NCBI GenBank assembly: GCA_022821905.1
Contig: JAJECS010000003.1
Location: 102,446 to 166,445 of the forward strand
Direction of reading: 5' to 3'
Length of the DNA: 64,000 nt
Source of the DNA: Chloroflexota bacterium
GTDB lineage: Bacteria; Chloroflexota; UBA11872
Both the position numbers and the translations under genes were made by a program. Below are positions 56,442 to 64,000 of the stretch, piece after piece (position 1 is the first letter of the stretch; every line of letters starts with the position of its first letter). Under the pieces are notes generated by a model. That model was not told the origin of the DNA, made no database searches, and worked only from the letters and a program-made list of their open reading frames with translations.

Positions 56442-57596
56442 TCAGGCCGCCCAACTCGCGACGAAATCGTCCACGGTCACCGCTTGCCGCGGCTCGGCGT
56501 GGAGGCGCTGCGCCAGCCAGTCGCAGCGGCGCCACAGCTCGTCGGCCTCGGCGTCGCTGAACCAGTCGCCAAAGTCCGATCCCCAACCCAGCGTGAGCGG
56601 ATGGAGGGACTTGGCCTCGCGCTGCAGATCCTCGGGCAGCTCGTCGAAGTCCGGCTGCCTGAGCAGGCAAATGTGCCGCGCAGCCTCGGCCACGCACGCC
56701 GTGAGGGTCAGCTTGGAAGCGGGTCCGGCGCCGGGGTGCAGTCCTTCGAGCGCCGTGCGAAAGGCCGCCGCGTCGCCGTCCAGGACGCCCTGCAGCGCCT
56801 GCGCGGTCAGGTCTCGCTGCTCCGCCGCGAGGCGATTCCAGGACTGGAACGCGTCGGCGGACGACGGCGAGAGATGGCGGGTGAAGCCCGGATCCCGCGG
56901 CATGGCGTGCACCGAAATGCCGCCGTGCACGGTGCGTCGTAGCTTCGTGCTGTAGTTGCTGCCCCAGTGCAGCATGCTGTGGTAGTAGATCAAGCCGTCG
57001 CCGGCCTTGAGCTTCACCGGCATGCCGCCCGGCAGCGGCGACCGCGGATCGTCCTTGAGCCGCCGGTCCTCTTCCGGCGTGTTCAGGCGGCGGTGGCTGC
57101 CCGGCACCACCCAGAACACGTCGTCGTCGTAGAGCGGCAGGTTCCACTGCAGGTAGCGCGGGCCGGTTTCCGCCAGCTCCTCTTGCAGCAGCCACAGCGG
57201 CGCCACCCCGTTATTTCCAATGTCGCGGTGCCACTTGGCGGGGCCATGGTCGACGCGCGGGTTGCACATCATCATCATGTGCATCGGCACCGCCTCGGTC
57301 CCGCTGAGCAGCTCGCGGCTGGTACCCATGACCGGCTCGCTGAGCCATAGCTCGACCGCCGGCGCGGTCTCCGCGTCCACCAGCGCGTGGAAGTCGGGCA
57401 CGCGCGGCTGCATGTGTTTCTCCCACGTGCCGCCGGGCGGATCGTCGGGACCGGCCTCGCGGCGCCAGACTTCGCGCTGACGCTCCAGCAGTCCCTCGCA
57501 GGCTTCGCGCACCGCGTCGAGCCGGTCGGCGGGAATAACGTTGCGCACGAAGAGATAGCCGTCGCGACGGAGCAGCGATTGGTTCAGGCTGGGCAT
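56442..57596 (-). CDS. Phytanoyl-CoA dioxygenase (PhyH) family protein, paralogue 2
   Basis: 384 residues, same length as paralogue 1 and alignable without obvious gaps (shared blocks such as PHRLDAVREACE-like ADRLDAVREACE, SGTEAVPMHMMMMCNPR, DHGPAKWHRDIG, DPRSP, HPLTLGWG, LWRRCDWLAQRLHAEPRQ). The iron ligands H123, D125 and H210 are conserved, so both copies look active. Differences cluster around residues 126-131 (NNGVAP against SLEVAP) and the C-terminal helices, which may alter substrate use. Confidence 0.88.
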   Translation of the reverse strand: MPSLNQSLLRRDGYLFVRNVIPADRLDAVREACEGLLERQREVWRREAGPDDPPGGTWEKHMQPRVPDFHALVDAETAPAVELWLSEPVMGTSRELLSGTEAVPMHMMMMCNPRVDHGPAKWHRDIGNNGVAPLWLLQEELAETGPRYLQWNLPLYDDDVFWVVPGSHRRLNTPEEDRRLKDDPRSPLPGGMPVKLKAGDGLIYYHSMLHWGSNYSTKLRRTVHGGISVHAMPRDPGFTRHLSPSSADAFQSWNRLAAEQRDLTAQALQGVLDGDAAAFRTALEGLHPGAGPASKLTLTACVAEAARHICLLRQPDFDELPEDLQREAKSLHPLTLGWGSDFGDWFSDAEADELWRRCDWLAQRLHAEPRQAVTVDDFVASWAA

Positions 57597-57674
57597 GGGG
57601 TCTCCAGTCTCATCGGTTGCGCCGGCGGCGGCTCGGGCCTGGATTCGGGCGTTCGGAAAGCTCTACACACACAG

Positions 57675-57756
57675 GTAGGGGCGGTTCGCGAACCGCCCCT
57701 ACTCCCAGGTGAACGTACGCCGCAGCCGCTGGATTCCGGCTTTCGCCGGAATGACG
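57675..57756. repeat. Family C and B repeats
   Basis: GTAGGGGCGGTTCGCGAACC (C, 57675-57694, to 57702) and GGATTCCGGCTTTCGCCGGA (B, about 57731-57750). Confidence 0.85.
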
Positions 57757-57772
57757 GAAGGTCCTGCACGTT

Positions 57773-58684
57773 CTATGGGCCGTCCAGGCCGATGTATTTC
57801 ATCACCTCGTCCACCCACACCTGGTCGTAGCCCTTGCCCTCCCAGAGGCGGATCAGCGGCGCGTCCGCGTCGGTGGGATGCACGCCCGCGGGATCGTGAT
57901 CCAGCACGCCGAGGAGCTGCCGCCGCACCGGATCGGCACGCGCGATCAGCTCCGGCGAGCTGGCCACGCGATCGCCCAGCCGCATCCAAATCGGGGAGTA
58001 GACAAAGAAGAGATTCTTGCGCCGCACGTTCGAGGTATTGCGCGACACCGAGTGCCAGAGCGCGTTGTGAAACAGCATCGCGTCGCCCGCGCGCAGCAGC
58101 ACCTGCTTGGCGCCCGGCACGCCGGCGTCGATCTCGTCGACCTCCTGGAAACGGGTGGGCGAGGCGAGGACTTCCGCGTTGGCGTCCTCTCGCGGAAAGT
58201 TGCCCCGGTGGCTGCCGGGAATGAGCAGGAAGTTGCCCATGTCGGGCGCGTCCACGTCGGTCAGAAACCAGCCGATCTTGAGGTGCAGCAGCGGCGTGAG
58301 CCCGCCGGCGCTCGGAAACGGGTAGGGCTTGGGACCGTCGTAGTGCCAGCGGCTGCCCGGATGGGGCGTGGGCGGACGCACCATCACCTGCGACGCGAGC
58401 AACTGGATCGTGGCGCCCATCAGGTCCATCACGATGCCCAGGTGATTTGGGTGATCGATGAGGTCGAGAAAGGCGTCGTCCTCCTCGATCACGTTGAGCG
58501 TGCTCAGCCACTCGTCGGGCGAACGGCCGGCGCGCTGCGAAGCCTCGTCGACGCGGTCCACGGCGGCGGTGAGGCGCGCGATTTCGTCGGACGACAGCAC
58601 GCCGGGCAGCACCAGATAACCCTGCGTGTCCCAGTGCTCGCGCTGCTCGGGCGTCAGGCGCGTGAGAGTTTCAACGTCGATCAC
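57773..58684 (-). CDS. Phytanoyl-CoA dioxygenase (PhyH) family protein, distinct subfamily
   Basis: 303 residues. The N-terminus LTPEQREHWDTQGYLVLPGV is classic for PhyH. HxD iron motif in SRWHYDGPKPYPFP, distal His in LWHSVSRNTSNVRRKNLFF with the 2-oxoglutarate Arg nearby, and GNFLLIPGSHRGNFPR. It differs strongly from the two paralogues upstream and is a separate lineage. ATG start with GGGAGG upstream. Substrate unknown. Confidence 0.88.
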   Translation of the reverse strand: MIDVETLTRLTPEQREHWDTQGYLVLPGVLSSDEIARLTAAVDRVDEASQRAGRSPDEWLSTLNVIEEDDAFLDLIDHPNHLGIVMDLMGATIQLLASQVMVRPPTPHPGSRWHYDGPKPYPFPSAGGLTPLLHLKIGWFLTDVDAPDMGNFLLIPGSHRGNFPREDANAEVLASPTRFQEVDEIDAGVPGAKQVLLRAGDAMLFHNALWHSVSRNTSNVRRKNLFFVYSPIWMRLGDRVASSPELIARADPVRRQLLGVLDHDPAGVHPTDADAPLIRLWEGKGYDQVWVDEVMKYIGLDGP

Positions 58685-58859
58685 GGGCGCACCTCCCGGA
58701 GGGCTGCCGTCAGGCGATCACGGCCGGGCCACCGCCAGCGTAGCGCGGGCGGGCCGGCGTCAACCATTCGCCCTGCGGTAGACGTCGAGCCCAGTGCTTG
58801 TCCACGGCGCCCTGGACTTCTCGCGACGCTCGAACTGAATGCGGGGATTCCCGGAGAAG

Positions 58860-58941
58860 TCATTCCGAACGCAGTGAGGAATCTAAGGACGCGGTGCCTT
58901 CTCCCCGCCACTTAGGTTCCTCGCGCTGCTCGGAACGACAG
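58860..58941. repeat. Family A repeats
   Basis: CATTCCGAACGCAGTGAGGA (58861-58880) with TCTAAGGAC after it, and a second, degenerate inverted copy (GGTTCCTCGCGCTGCTCGGA, about 58914-58933). Confidence 0.85.
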
Positions 58942-58970
58942 GAGTGGGCCGCAATGACGAGAGGGGCGCC

Positions 58971-59732
58971 CTACCAGTTGCCGTTGACCACCCAGCCGCC
59001 GTCGGCGAAGAGGCAGTGGCCCGTGACGAAGCTCGACTCGTCCGAGGCCAGGAAGACGGCCCCGGCGGCGATCTCCTCGGGCGTGCCCAGGCGTCCGGCG
59101 GGGACGCGCAGCATCAGCGGCGCGATGGCCTCGTTGCCCTCCTCGCGGGCGCCGCGAAACAGCGGCGTATCGGTGTAGCCGGGACCGATCGAGTTGGCCC
59201 GCACGCCGTGCTCCGCCAGCTCGACGGCCATGACCTGCGTGGCCATGATGACCGCCGCCTTCGAGGTGCAGTAGGCCAGTCGATCGGCGACGGCGCGCGC
59301 GCCGTAGATCGAGGCGATGTTGATGATCGAGCCCGCGCCGTTCGGCGCCATGCGGCGGGCCGCCGCCTGTGCGCTGAAGACGACGGCGTCGAGATTGAGG
59401 TCCATGAGACGGCGCCAATCCGCGCGGGTGTGATCGAGCAACGTGCCGCTGATCGAGACTCCGGCGCTGCCGACCCAGGTGGTGAGACCGCCAAGATCGC
59501 TGACGACGCCGTCAACGAAGCGGTCGAGGTCGTCCTGCTCGGTCACGTCGATCTGCACGTCAAGGGCGCGTCGGCCCAGCGCGCGCACCTCGCCGGCCAC
59601 CTCGGCGGCCCGTTCCGGATCGAGGTCGCCAATGGCGACGTCGGCTCCCTCCCGCGCGAATGCCAGCGCGCAGGCGCGGCCAATGCCCGAGCCGCCGCCG
59701 GTGATAGCGGCAATTTTGCCTTCCAGCCGCAT
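58971..59732 (-). CDS. Short-chain dehydrogenase/reductase
   Basis: 253-residue classical SDR. Cofactor motif TGGGSGIG (11-18); D36 in IGDLDPER suggests NAD(H). Catalytic S141, Y154 and K158 (INIASIYGARAV, LAYCTSKAA). C-terminal GPGYTDTPLF and ADGGWVVNGNW complete the fold. ATG 59732 with GGAGGAGG about 7 nt upstream; the longer frame to 60191 runs into the insertion sequence. Probably part of the same catabolic set as the PhyH genes. Confidence 0.9.
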   Translation of the reverse strand: MRLEGKIAAITGGGSGIGRACALAFAREGADVAIGDLDPERAAEVAGEVRALGRRALDVQIDVTEQDDLDRFVDGVVSDLGGLTTWVGSAGVSISGTLLDHTRADWRRLMDLNLDAVVFSAQAAARRMAPNGAGSIINIASIYGARAVADRLAYCTSKAAVIMATQVMAVELAEHGVRANSIGPGYTDTPLFRGAREEGNEAIAPLMLRVPAGRLGTPEEIAAGAVFLASDESSFVTGHCLFADGGWVVNGNW

Positions 59733-59808
59733 GTTCAGCCTCCTCCAAAGATTGGTTGCACGGATTGGCTGCCGCATTGTCGCGAGAATTCGCGGACGGC
59801 GTGGCTGA

Positions 59809-61038
<1,230 letters not shown>

Positions 61039-61061
61039 ACCCTTCACCGGCCACACAGTTG

Positions 61062-61190
61062 CTCTCTCGTCCCAGGGAGAGGGGGTCGGAGCGCGCGCCG
61101 CCATCCCAGGGATAGGGGGCGGACAGTGCACTCCACGATGCGGGTTCGGTCCCTTCTCCCCTGGTGGGAGAAGGCTAGGATGAGGGGGAT
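61062..61190. repeat. Right half of the split family D repeat plus a second family D copy
   Basis: The IS-interrupted half (CCCAGGGAGAGGGGGTCGGA, 61071-61090) is followed by CCCTTCTCCC with GGGAGAAGG and ATGAGGGG (about 61149-61186). Confidence 0.75.
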
Positions 61191-61261
61191 TCGGGAGTCG
61201 CCGAAGGACTACGCGCGGGCTTCCCTTTGTTGGTACGACGAACGGAGCCGGCCGCCCGCCG

Positions 61262-62824
61262 ATGAGTCGCGAATCTCCGACGAGTGACCAACGCCCCCGG
61301 TCAATCGTGCTGGTGATGGTGGACCAGCTGTCGGCGCGCTGGGTGGAGGCGTGTTTGGCCAGCGCGGCACCGCTGTCCAACCTCGCCCGCTTGCAGGCGC
61401 GCGGGTCGACCTTTCGCAACGCGATCAGCAGCAATCCGATCTGCAGTCCGGCGCGGGCCAGCATCGCCACGGGCCTCACGACCCGCCAGCACGGGGTGCT
61501 GCTGAACGGCTATAACCTCGATCCGGCCATCCCCACCTTCATGCAGGCGCTGCAAGCGGCCGGCTGGCGCACCGGGGCCTTCGGCAAGCTCCACCTGCGC
61601 TCGCAGTACGAGTCGCTGTTTCCCGACTACCGGCCCTACGGCTTCGAGGTACAGGAGATCACCGAAGACGCCCGCGGCGGGCCGTGGCTCGAATGGATCA
61701 GGACGGAGCATCCCGAACACCTGGACGACGCGCTGAGCACGGTGTGGGCGCGCAGCTTTCCCGAATTCAAGTGTCACGGGCCGGAGGGCGTGGACCTGGC
61801 CGCGCGCTTCGGATCCGTCCGCGAGCTATTCGGCGCGTATGAGCTGCCGTTCCCCGAAGAGATTTCGCAAACGAACTGGACCACGGCGCACGCGGTGGAC
61901 TTCATCCGGTCAACGGATCGGGAGCAGCCGCTCTTCGCCCAGGTGAGCTACGTGCAGCCGCACGATCCGTACGCCCCGCCGCCCGGCTTCCTGGACCGTG
62001 TCGACGTCGACCGGATTCCCGATCCACTGCCGGCGGAGTGGGCCGACGATCCGTGCGCGCCGCCGCTGTTCCACGACATGGGCGGGCGCGCCACGCCGTC
62101 GCCGGAGTGGAGGCGCGATCGTCAGCATTACTTCGCCGACCTGTGTCACCTGGACGAGCAACTGGGCGCCCTGGAGGCCGCCCTGGCCGACTCCGGGCGG
62201 CTAGACGATACGGTGATCATCTTCCTCTCCGACCACGGCGACCTGCTGCACGACCACGGGCTGAAGCTGAAAGGCGGCCTGCACTACGACGCTTGCCTGC
62301 GGGTGCCCCTGGTCATCGCGGGACCGGGTCTGCAACGGGGTGGGGAGCGTAGCGAGTTGGTGCAGCTGGAGGACATCGCGCCCACGATCCATGAGCTGGC
62401 GGGGGTCGAAGTTCCTCAGCCAGCGTTCTTCCGTACGAGCCGCCCCGGTGGCGGGCAGTCGCCGGACCGCACCTTTGACACCCTGCCCGGTCGGTCGCTG
62501 GTCCCGCTGTGCACGGGCGCGCGGGCATCCGGCTGGCGGGACGCGGCCTACACCGAGAGCTTCAGCAGCAACACCGTGCCGCACACGCCCGACCGCTGGG
62601 CGCGGACCGTGCGCACCCACGACTGGCGCTACACGATGTATCCGCGGGGCGGCGGCGAGCAGCTCTTCGACCTCGCCCACGACCCCGACGAGCAGCGCAA
62701 CCTTGCGCGCGATCCGGCCTACGACGGCACGCGGCGCGACCTCCGGGACAGGCTGCTCGAGCTGCTGATCGAGCAGGACTATCCGCACTCGCCGCGAGGG
62801 AGGTTTGCGTATGGCGTGCCGTGA
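61262..62824 (+). CDS. Type I sulfatase (formylglycine-dependent)
   Basis: 520 residues. Hydrolyses sulfate esters. The maturation motif is C-x-P-x-R in NPICSPARASIATGL with C61 converted to formylglycine. Metal ligands: D21 in VLVMVDQLS, and D, H in IFLSDHGDLLHDHGLKLKGG. The C-terminal segment (YPRGGGEQLFDLAHDPDEQR, NLA) is typical of the family. No signal peptide is evident, so it is predicted cytoplasmic. The maturation enzyme is not in the window. Likely used on sulfated organics, with the PhyH and Gfo/Idh/MocA genes nearby. Confidence 0.92.
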   Translation: MSRESPTSDQRPRSIVLVMVDQLSARWVEACLASAAPLSNLARLQARGSTFRNAISSNPICSPARASIATGLTTRQHGVLLNGYNLDPAIPTFMQALQAAGWRTGAFGKLHLRSQYESLFPDYRPYGFEVQEITEDARGGPWLEWIRTEHPEHLDDALSTVWARSFPEFKCHGPEGVDLAARFGSVRELFGAYELPFPEEISQTNWTTAHAVDFIRSTDREQPLFAQVSYVQPHDPYAPPPGFLDRVDVDRIPDPLPAEWADDPCAPPLFHDMGGRATPSPEWRRDRQHYFADLCHLDEQLGALEAALADSGRLDDTVIIFLSDHGDLLHDHGLKLKGGLHYDACLRVPLVIAGPGLQRGGERSELVQLEDIAPTIHELAGVEVPQPAFFRTSRPGGGQSPDRTFDTLPGRSLVPLCTGARASGWRDAAYTESFSSNTVPHTPDRWARTVRTHDWRYTMYPRGGGEQLFDLAHDPDEQRNLARDPAYDGTRRDLRDRLLELLIEQDYPHSPRGRFAYGVP

Positions 62825-63254
62825 CGCGTCGCCCGTGATCGAGTACCGCGAGACCGCCGAGGGGCTGGAGGCCCGGCAGCTGGCGGGGTTCTTTGTCGAT
62901 TGGCTGCGGCAGCCGACGCCGGAGGCGCACCTCGACATCCTGCACCGGAGCGCGAACGTGGTGGTGGCGATCGATCAGGAGTCGGACCGGGTGGTGGGAT
63001 TCGTCACCGCGATCAGCGACGGAGTGCTGAGCGCCTACATCTCGCTGCTGGAGGTGCTGCCGGAGTATCAGGGCCGCGGGATCGGATCTGAGGTGATGCG
63101 GCGGCTGCTGAAGCAACTCGAGGGCCTGTACATGGTGGACACGCTGTGCGACGTCGACGTGCAGGCGTACTACGCGCGCTTTGGGATGCGGCGGGCGACC
63201 GGCATGCGGATTCGGCGGTATGACCGGATTCCGGGTGGGGAGACGGGCGGATAG
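62811..63254 (+). CDS. GNAT-family N-acetyltransferase
   Basis: 147 residues. Acetyl-CoA motif A is LLEVLPEYQGRGIGSEVMRR (Q/R-x-x-G-x-G/A). The preceding beta strand is VVAIDQESDRVVGFVTAISD, and motif B is VQAYYARFGMRRATGM. ATG 62811 has GGGAGG 8 nt upstream and overlaps the sulfatase end by 14 nt, indicating coupling. Substrate unknown. Confidence 0.88.
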   Translation: MACRDASPVIEYRETAEGLEARQLAGFFVDWLRQPTPEAHLDILHRSANVVVAIDQESDRVVGFVTAISDGVLSAYISLLEVLPEYQGRGIGSEVMRRLLKQLEGLYMVDTLCDVDVQAYYARFGMRRATGMRIRRYDRIPGGETGG

Positions 63255-63260
63255 ATCGGA

Positions 63261-63286
63261 ACGGGCGGGTTGAAACCCGCCCCTAC
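63261..63286. repeat. Family C repeat
   Basis: ACGGGCGGGTTGAAACCCGC followed by CCCTAC, between convergent genes. Confidence 0.85.
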
Positions 63287-63302
63287 GGGCCGAGCGTGTG
63301 CA

Positions 63303-63695
63303 TCACGTGGCGGAATCTCCGTAGCACACGACCTCGATGCCGTACTTCTCCGCCAGAGGCCGAAGTGCTGCGTCGTCCCATTCGCACACGGCCACGGACA
63401 TGACCGTCCTGGGATTGAAGGCCCGCATCAGCTCCCGGGAGAAAAGCGCCTGTCCCAGCAGGTACATGCCAAGCCTCCCAGTCTTTGTCTGGACGACGAT
63501 TATGTCCTTCTCCTCGAGGTCCTTGGCGTGTTCCGCCCGATCCAGGATCAGCTTTGGTCCGCCAAGAATGATCACTCCGTCCAGATCTCGATGCCCCTGG
63601 TCCGGCGATCCCTGGACCGCGCGGAACTCCTCCATCAGCGTCCCACCGACCGAGTCCCAGTAGCGCCGGGTGAGCGGCGTCTCGTACTTGCTAAT
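63303..63695 (-). CDS. Hypothetical protein with probable AUU start
   Basis: 130 residues as called, unrecognised but protein-like (SKYETPLTRRYWDSVGGTLM, VIILGGPKLILDR, EEKDIIVVQTKTGRLGMYLL, VMSVAVCEWDDAALRPLAEK). The first ATG is at 63635, but the frame upstream stays open with coding bias and a sensible sequence. GGGAG (63704-63708) lies 8 nt before an ATT at 63695, so a rare AUU start is inferred. It might relate to endonuclease-like or sugar-sensing folds, but no assignment is justified. Confidence 0.6.
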   Translation of the reverse strand: MSKYETPLTRRYWDSVGGTLMEEFRAVQGSPDQGHRDLDGVIILGGPKLILDRAEHAKDLEEKDIIVVQTKTGRLGMYLLGQALFSRELMRAFNPRTVMSVAVCEWDDAALRPLAEKYGIEVVCYGDSAT

Positions 63696-63758
63696 CGTGG
63701 TTGCTCCCAGAAGGCATTCCTGGCGTCAGCGTAGTCCGCTTGCCGAATTGGGGGCGGG

Positions 63759-63786
63759 TAGGGGCGGGCTTGAAACCCGCCCCTAC
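63759..63786. repeat. Family C repeat
   Basis: GTAGGGGCGGGCTTGAAACC with its completing arm CGCCCCTAC. Confidence 0.85.
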
Positions 63787-63859
63787 CTTTCAACCGCGCG
63801 GCGATGGGTGCGCGTCTAGTGGGTGGCTGCTGCCAGATCGGGCCTGGATTCCCGCCTCC

Positions 63860-64000
63860 GGAGACCTTTGCATAAATCGAGGAGCGGGGCGGACCATGGG
63901 GTGTCGCCAGGCGGAGGATTGAGGAGCGGGCGTATGCACCGGGATATGGGCCGACCGTCGTTCGCGGAAGCGATGGTGTCGGAGACCCTCGGCCATAACC
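63860..64000 (+). mobile_element. Probable left end of a second insertion sequence (partial)
   Basis: GGAGACCTTTGCATAAATCG resembles terminal repeats of IS5-like elements. It follows GGATTCCCGCCTCCG (63846-63860), the left arm of a family B repeat whose right arm is missing, as if the element inserted into it. A possible transposase start lies inside. The rest is beyond the window. Confidence 0.4.
63934..64000 (+). CDS. Possible transposase N-terminus (partial)
   Basis: ATG 63934 is preceded by GAGGAG (63921-63926). The 22 visible residues (MHRDMGRPSFAEAMVSETLG) resemble the N-terminal SFAEA-type segment of IS5-like transposases. Too short for certainty. Confidence 0.35.
   Translation, partial: MHRDMGRPSFAEAMVSETLGHN

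Overview
A GC-rich bacterial chromosome segment with GC-biased third codon positions. The gene set suggests a Chloroflexota lineage (SAR202/Dehalococcoidia-like) or a similar marine or sponge-associated heterotroph. This rests on Thr-Pro-rich lipoproteins, a DUF3179 protein, a reversed split DipZ, a family-5-like uracil-DNA glycosylase, and an expanded set of phytanoyl-CoA-dioxygenase (PhyH), Gfo/Idh/MocA, SDR and sulfatase genes. The lineage is inferred from content only; there is no rRNA here.

Layout. 1-4.4 kb: proB (with the probable start of proA) diverges from an EF-G paralogue followed by an M42 aminopeptidase. 4.5-10.4 kb: a vapBC-like module, a Thr/Pro-rich lipoprotein, a DUF3179 lipoprotein and a SAM methyltransferase. 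10.5-16.7 kb: an accessory block with a single-chain restriction-modification enzyme, a translationally coupled lower-GC pentapeptide-repeat membrane protein, and hicBA between long direct repeats. 16.8-24.8 kb: an Lhr-type helicase, thioredoxin/CcdA genes, an unrecognised membrane protein and tRNA-Cys. 25-33 kb: a DEDDh/GIY-YIG nuclease, a holin-like membrane protein, two metabolic enzymes and dnaE. 33.4-46.5 kb: an MFS permease, the rpsF-ssb-rpsR-ppiC operon, hydrolase/UDG, mnmG, an unrecognised four-gene membrane operon ending in a possible SPFH-like protein, and rodZ-like/pgsA. 46.6-63.3 kb: a catabolic region (three Gfo/Idh/MocA proteins, three PhyH oxygenases, SDR, sulfatase, GNAT) with an mrfAB-like repair pair, a TIMP-like low-GC protein and an IS110-family element. 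The right edge appears to enter a second insertion sequence.

The intergenic regions are dominated by six families of dispersed palindromic repeats, called A-F here: A, CATTCCGAAC/GAGGAATCT; B, GTCATTCCCGC/GCGGGAATCCAG; C, GTAGGGGCGGGTT/AACCCGCCCCTAC; D, CCCTCACCCT plus CCCTCTCCC/GGGAGAGGG; E, CCCACGCTGC/GCAGCGCGGG; F, GTTCGTGGTGAGC/TGTCGAACCACG. Two insertion sequences appear to sit inside copies of these repeats. One inverted repeat pair has become coding sequence inside the restriction enzyme, and one repeat supplies the likely start codon of a lipoprotein gene.
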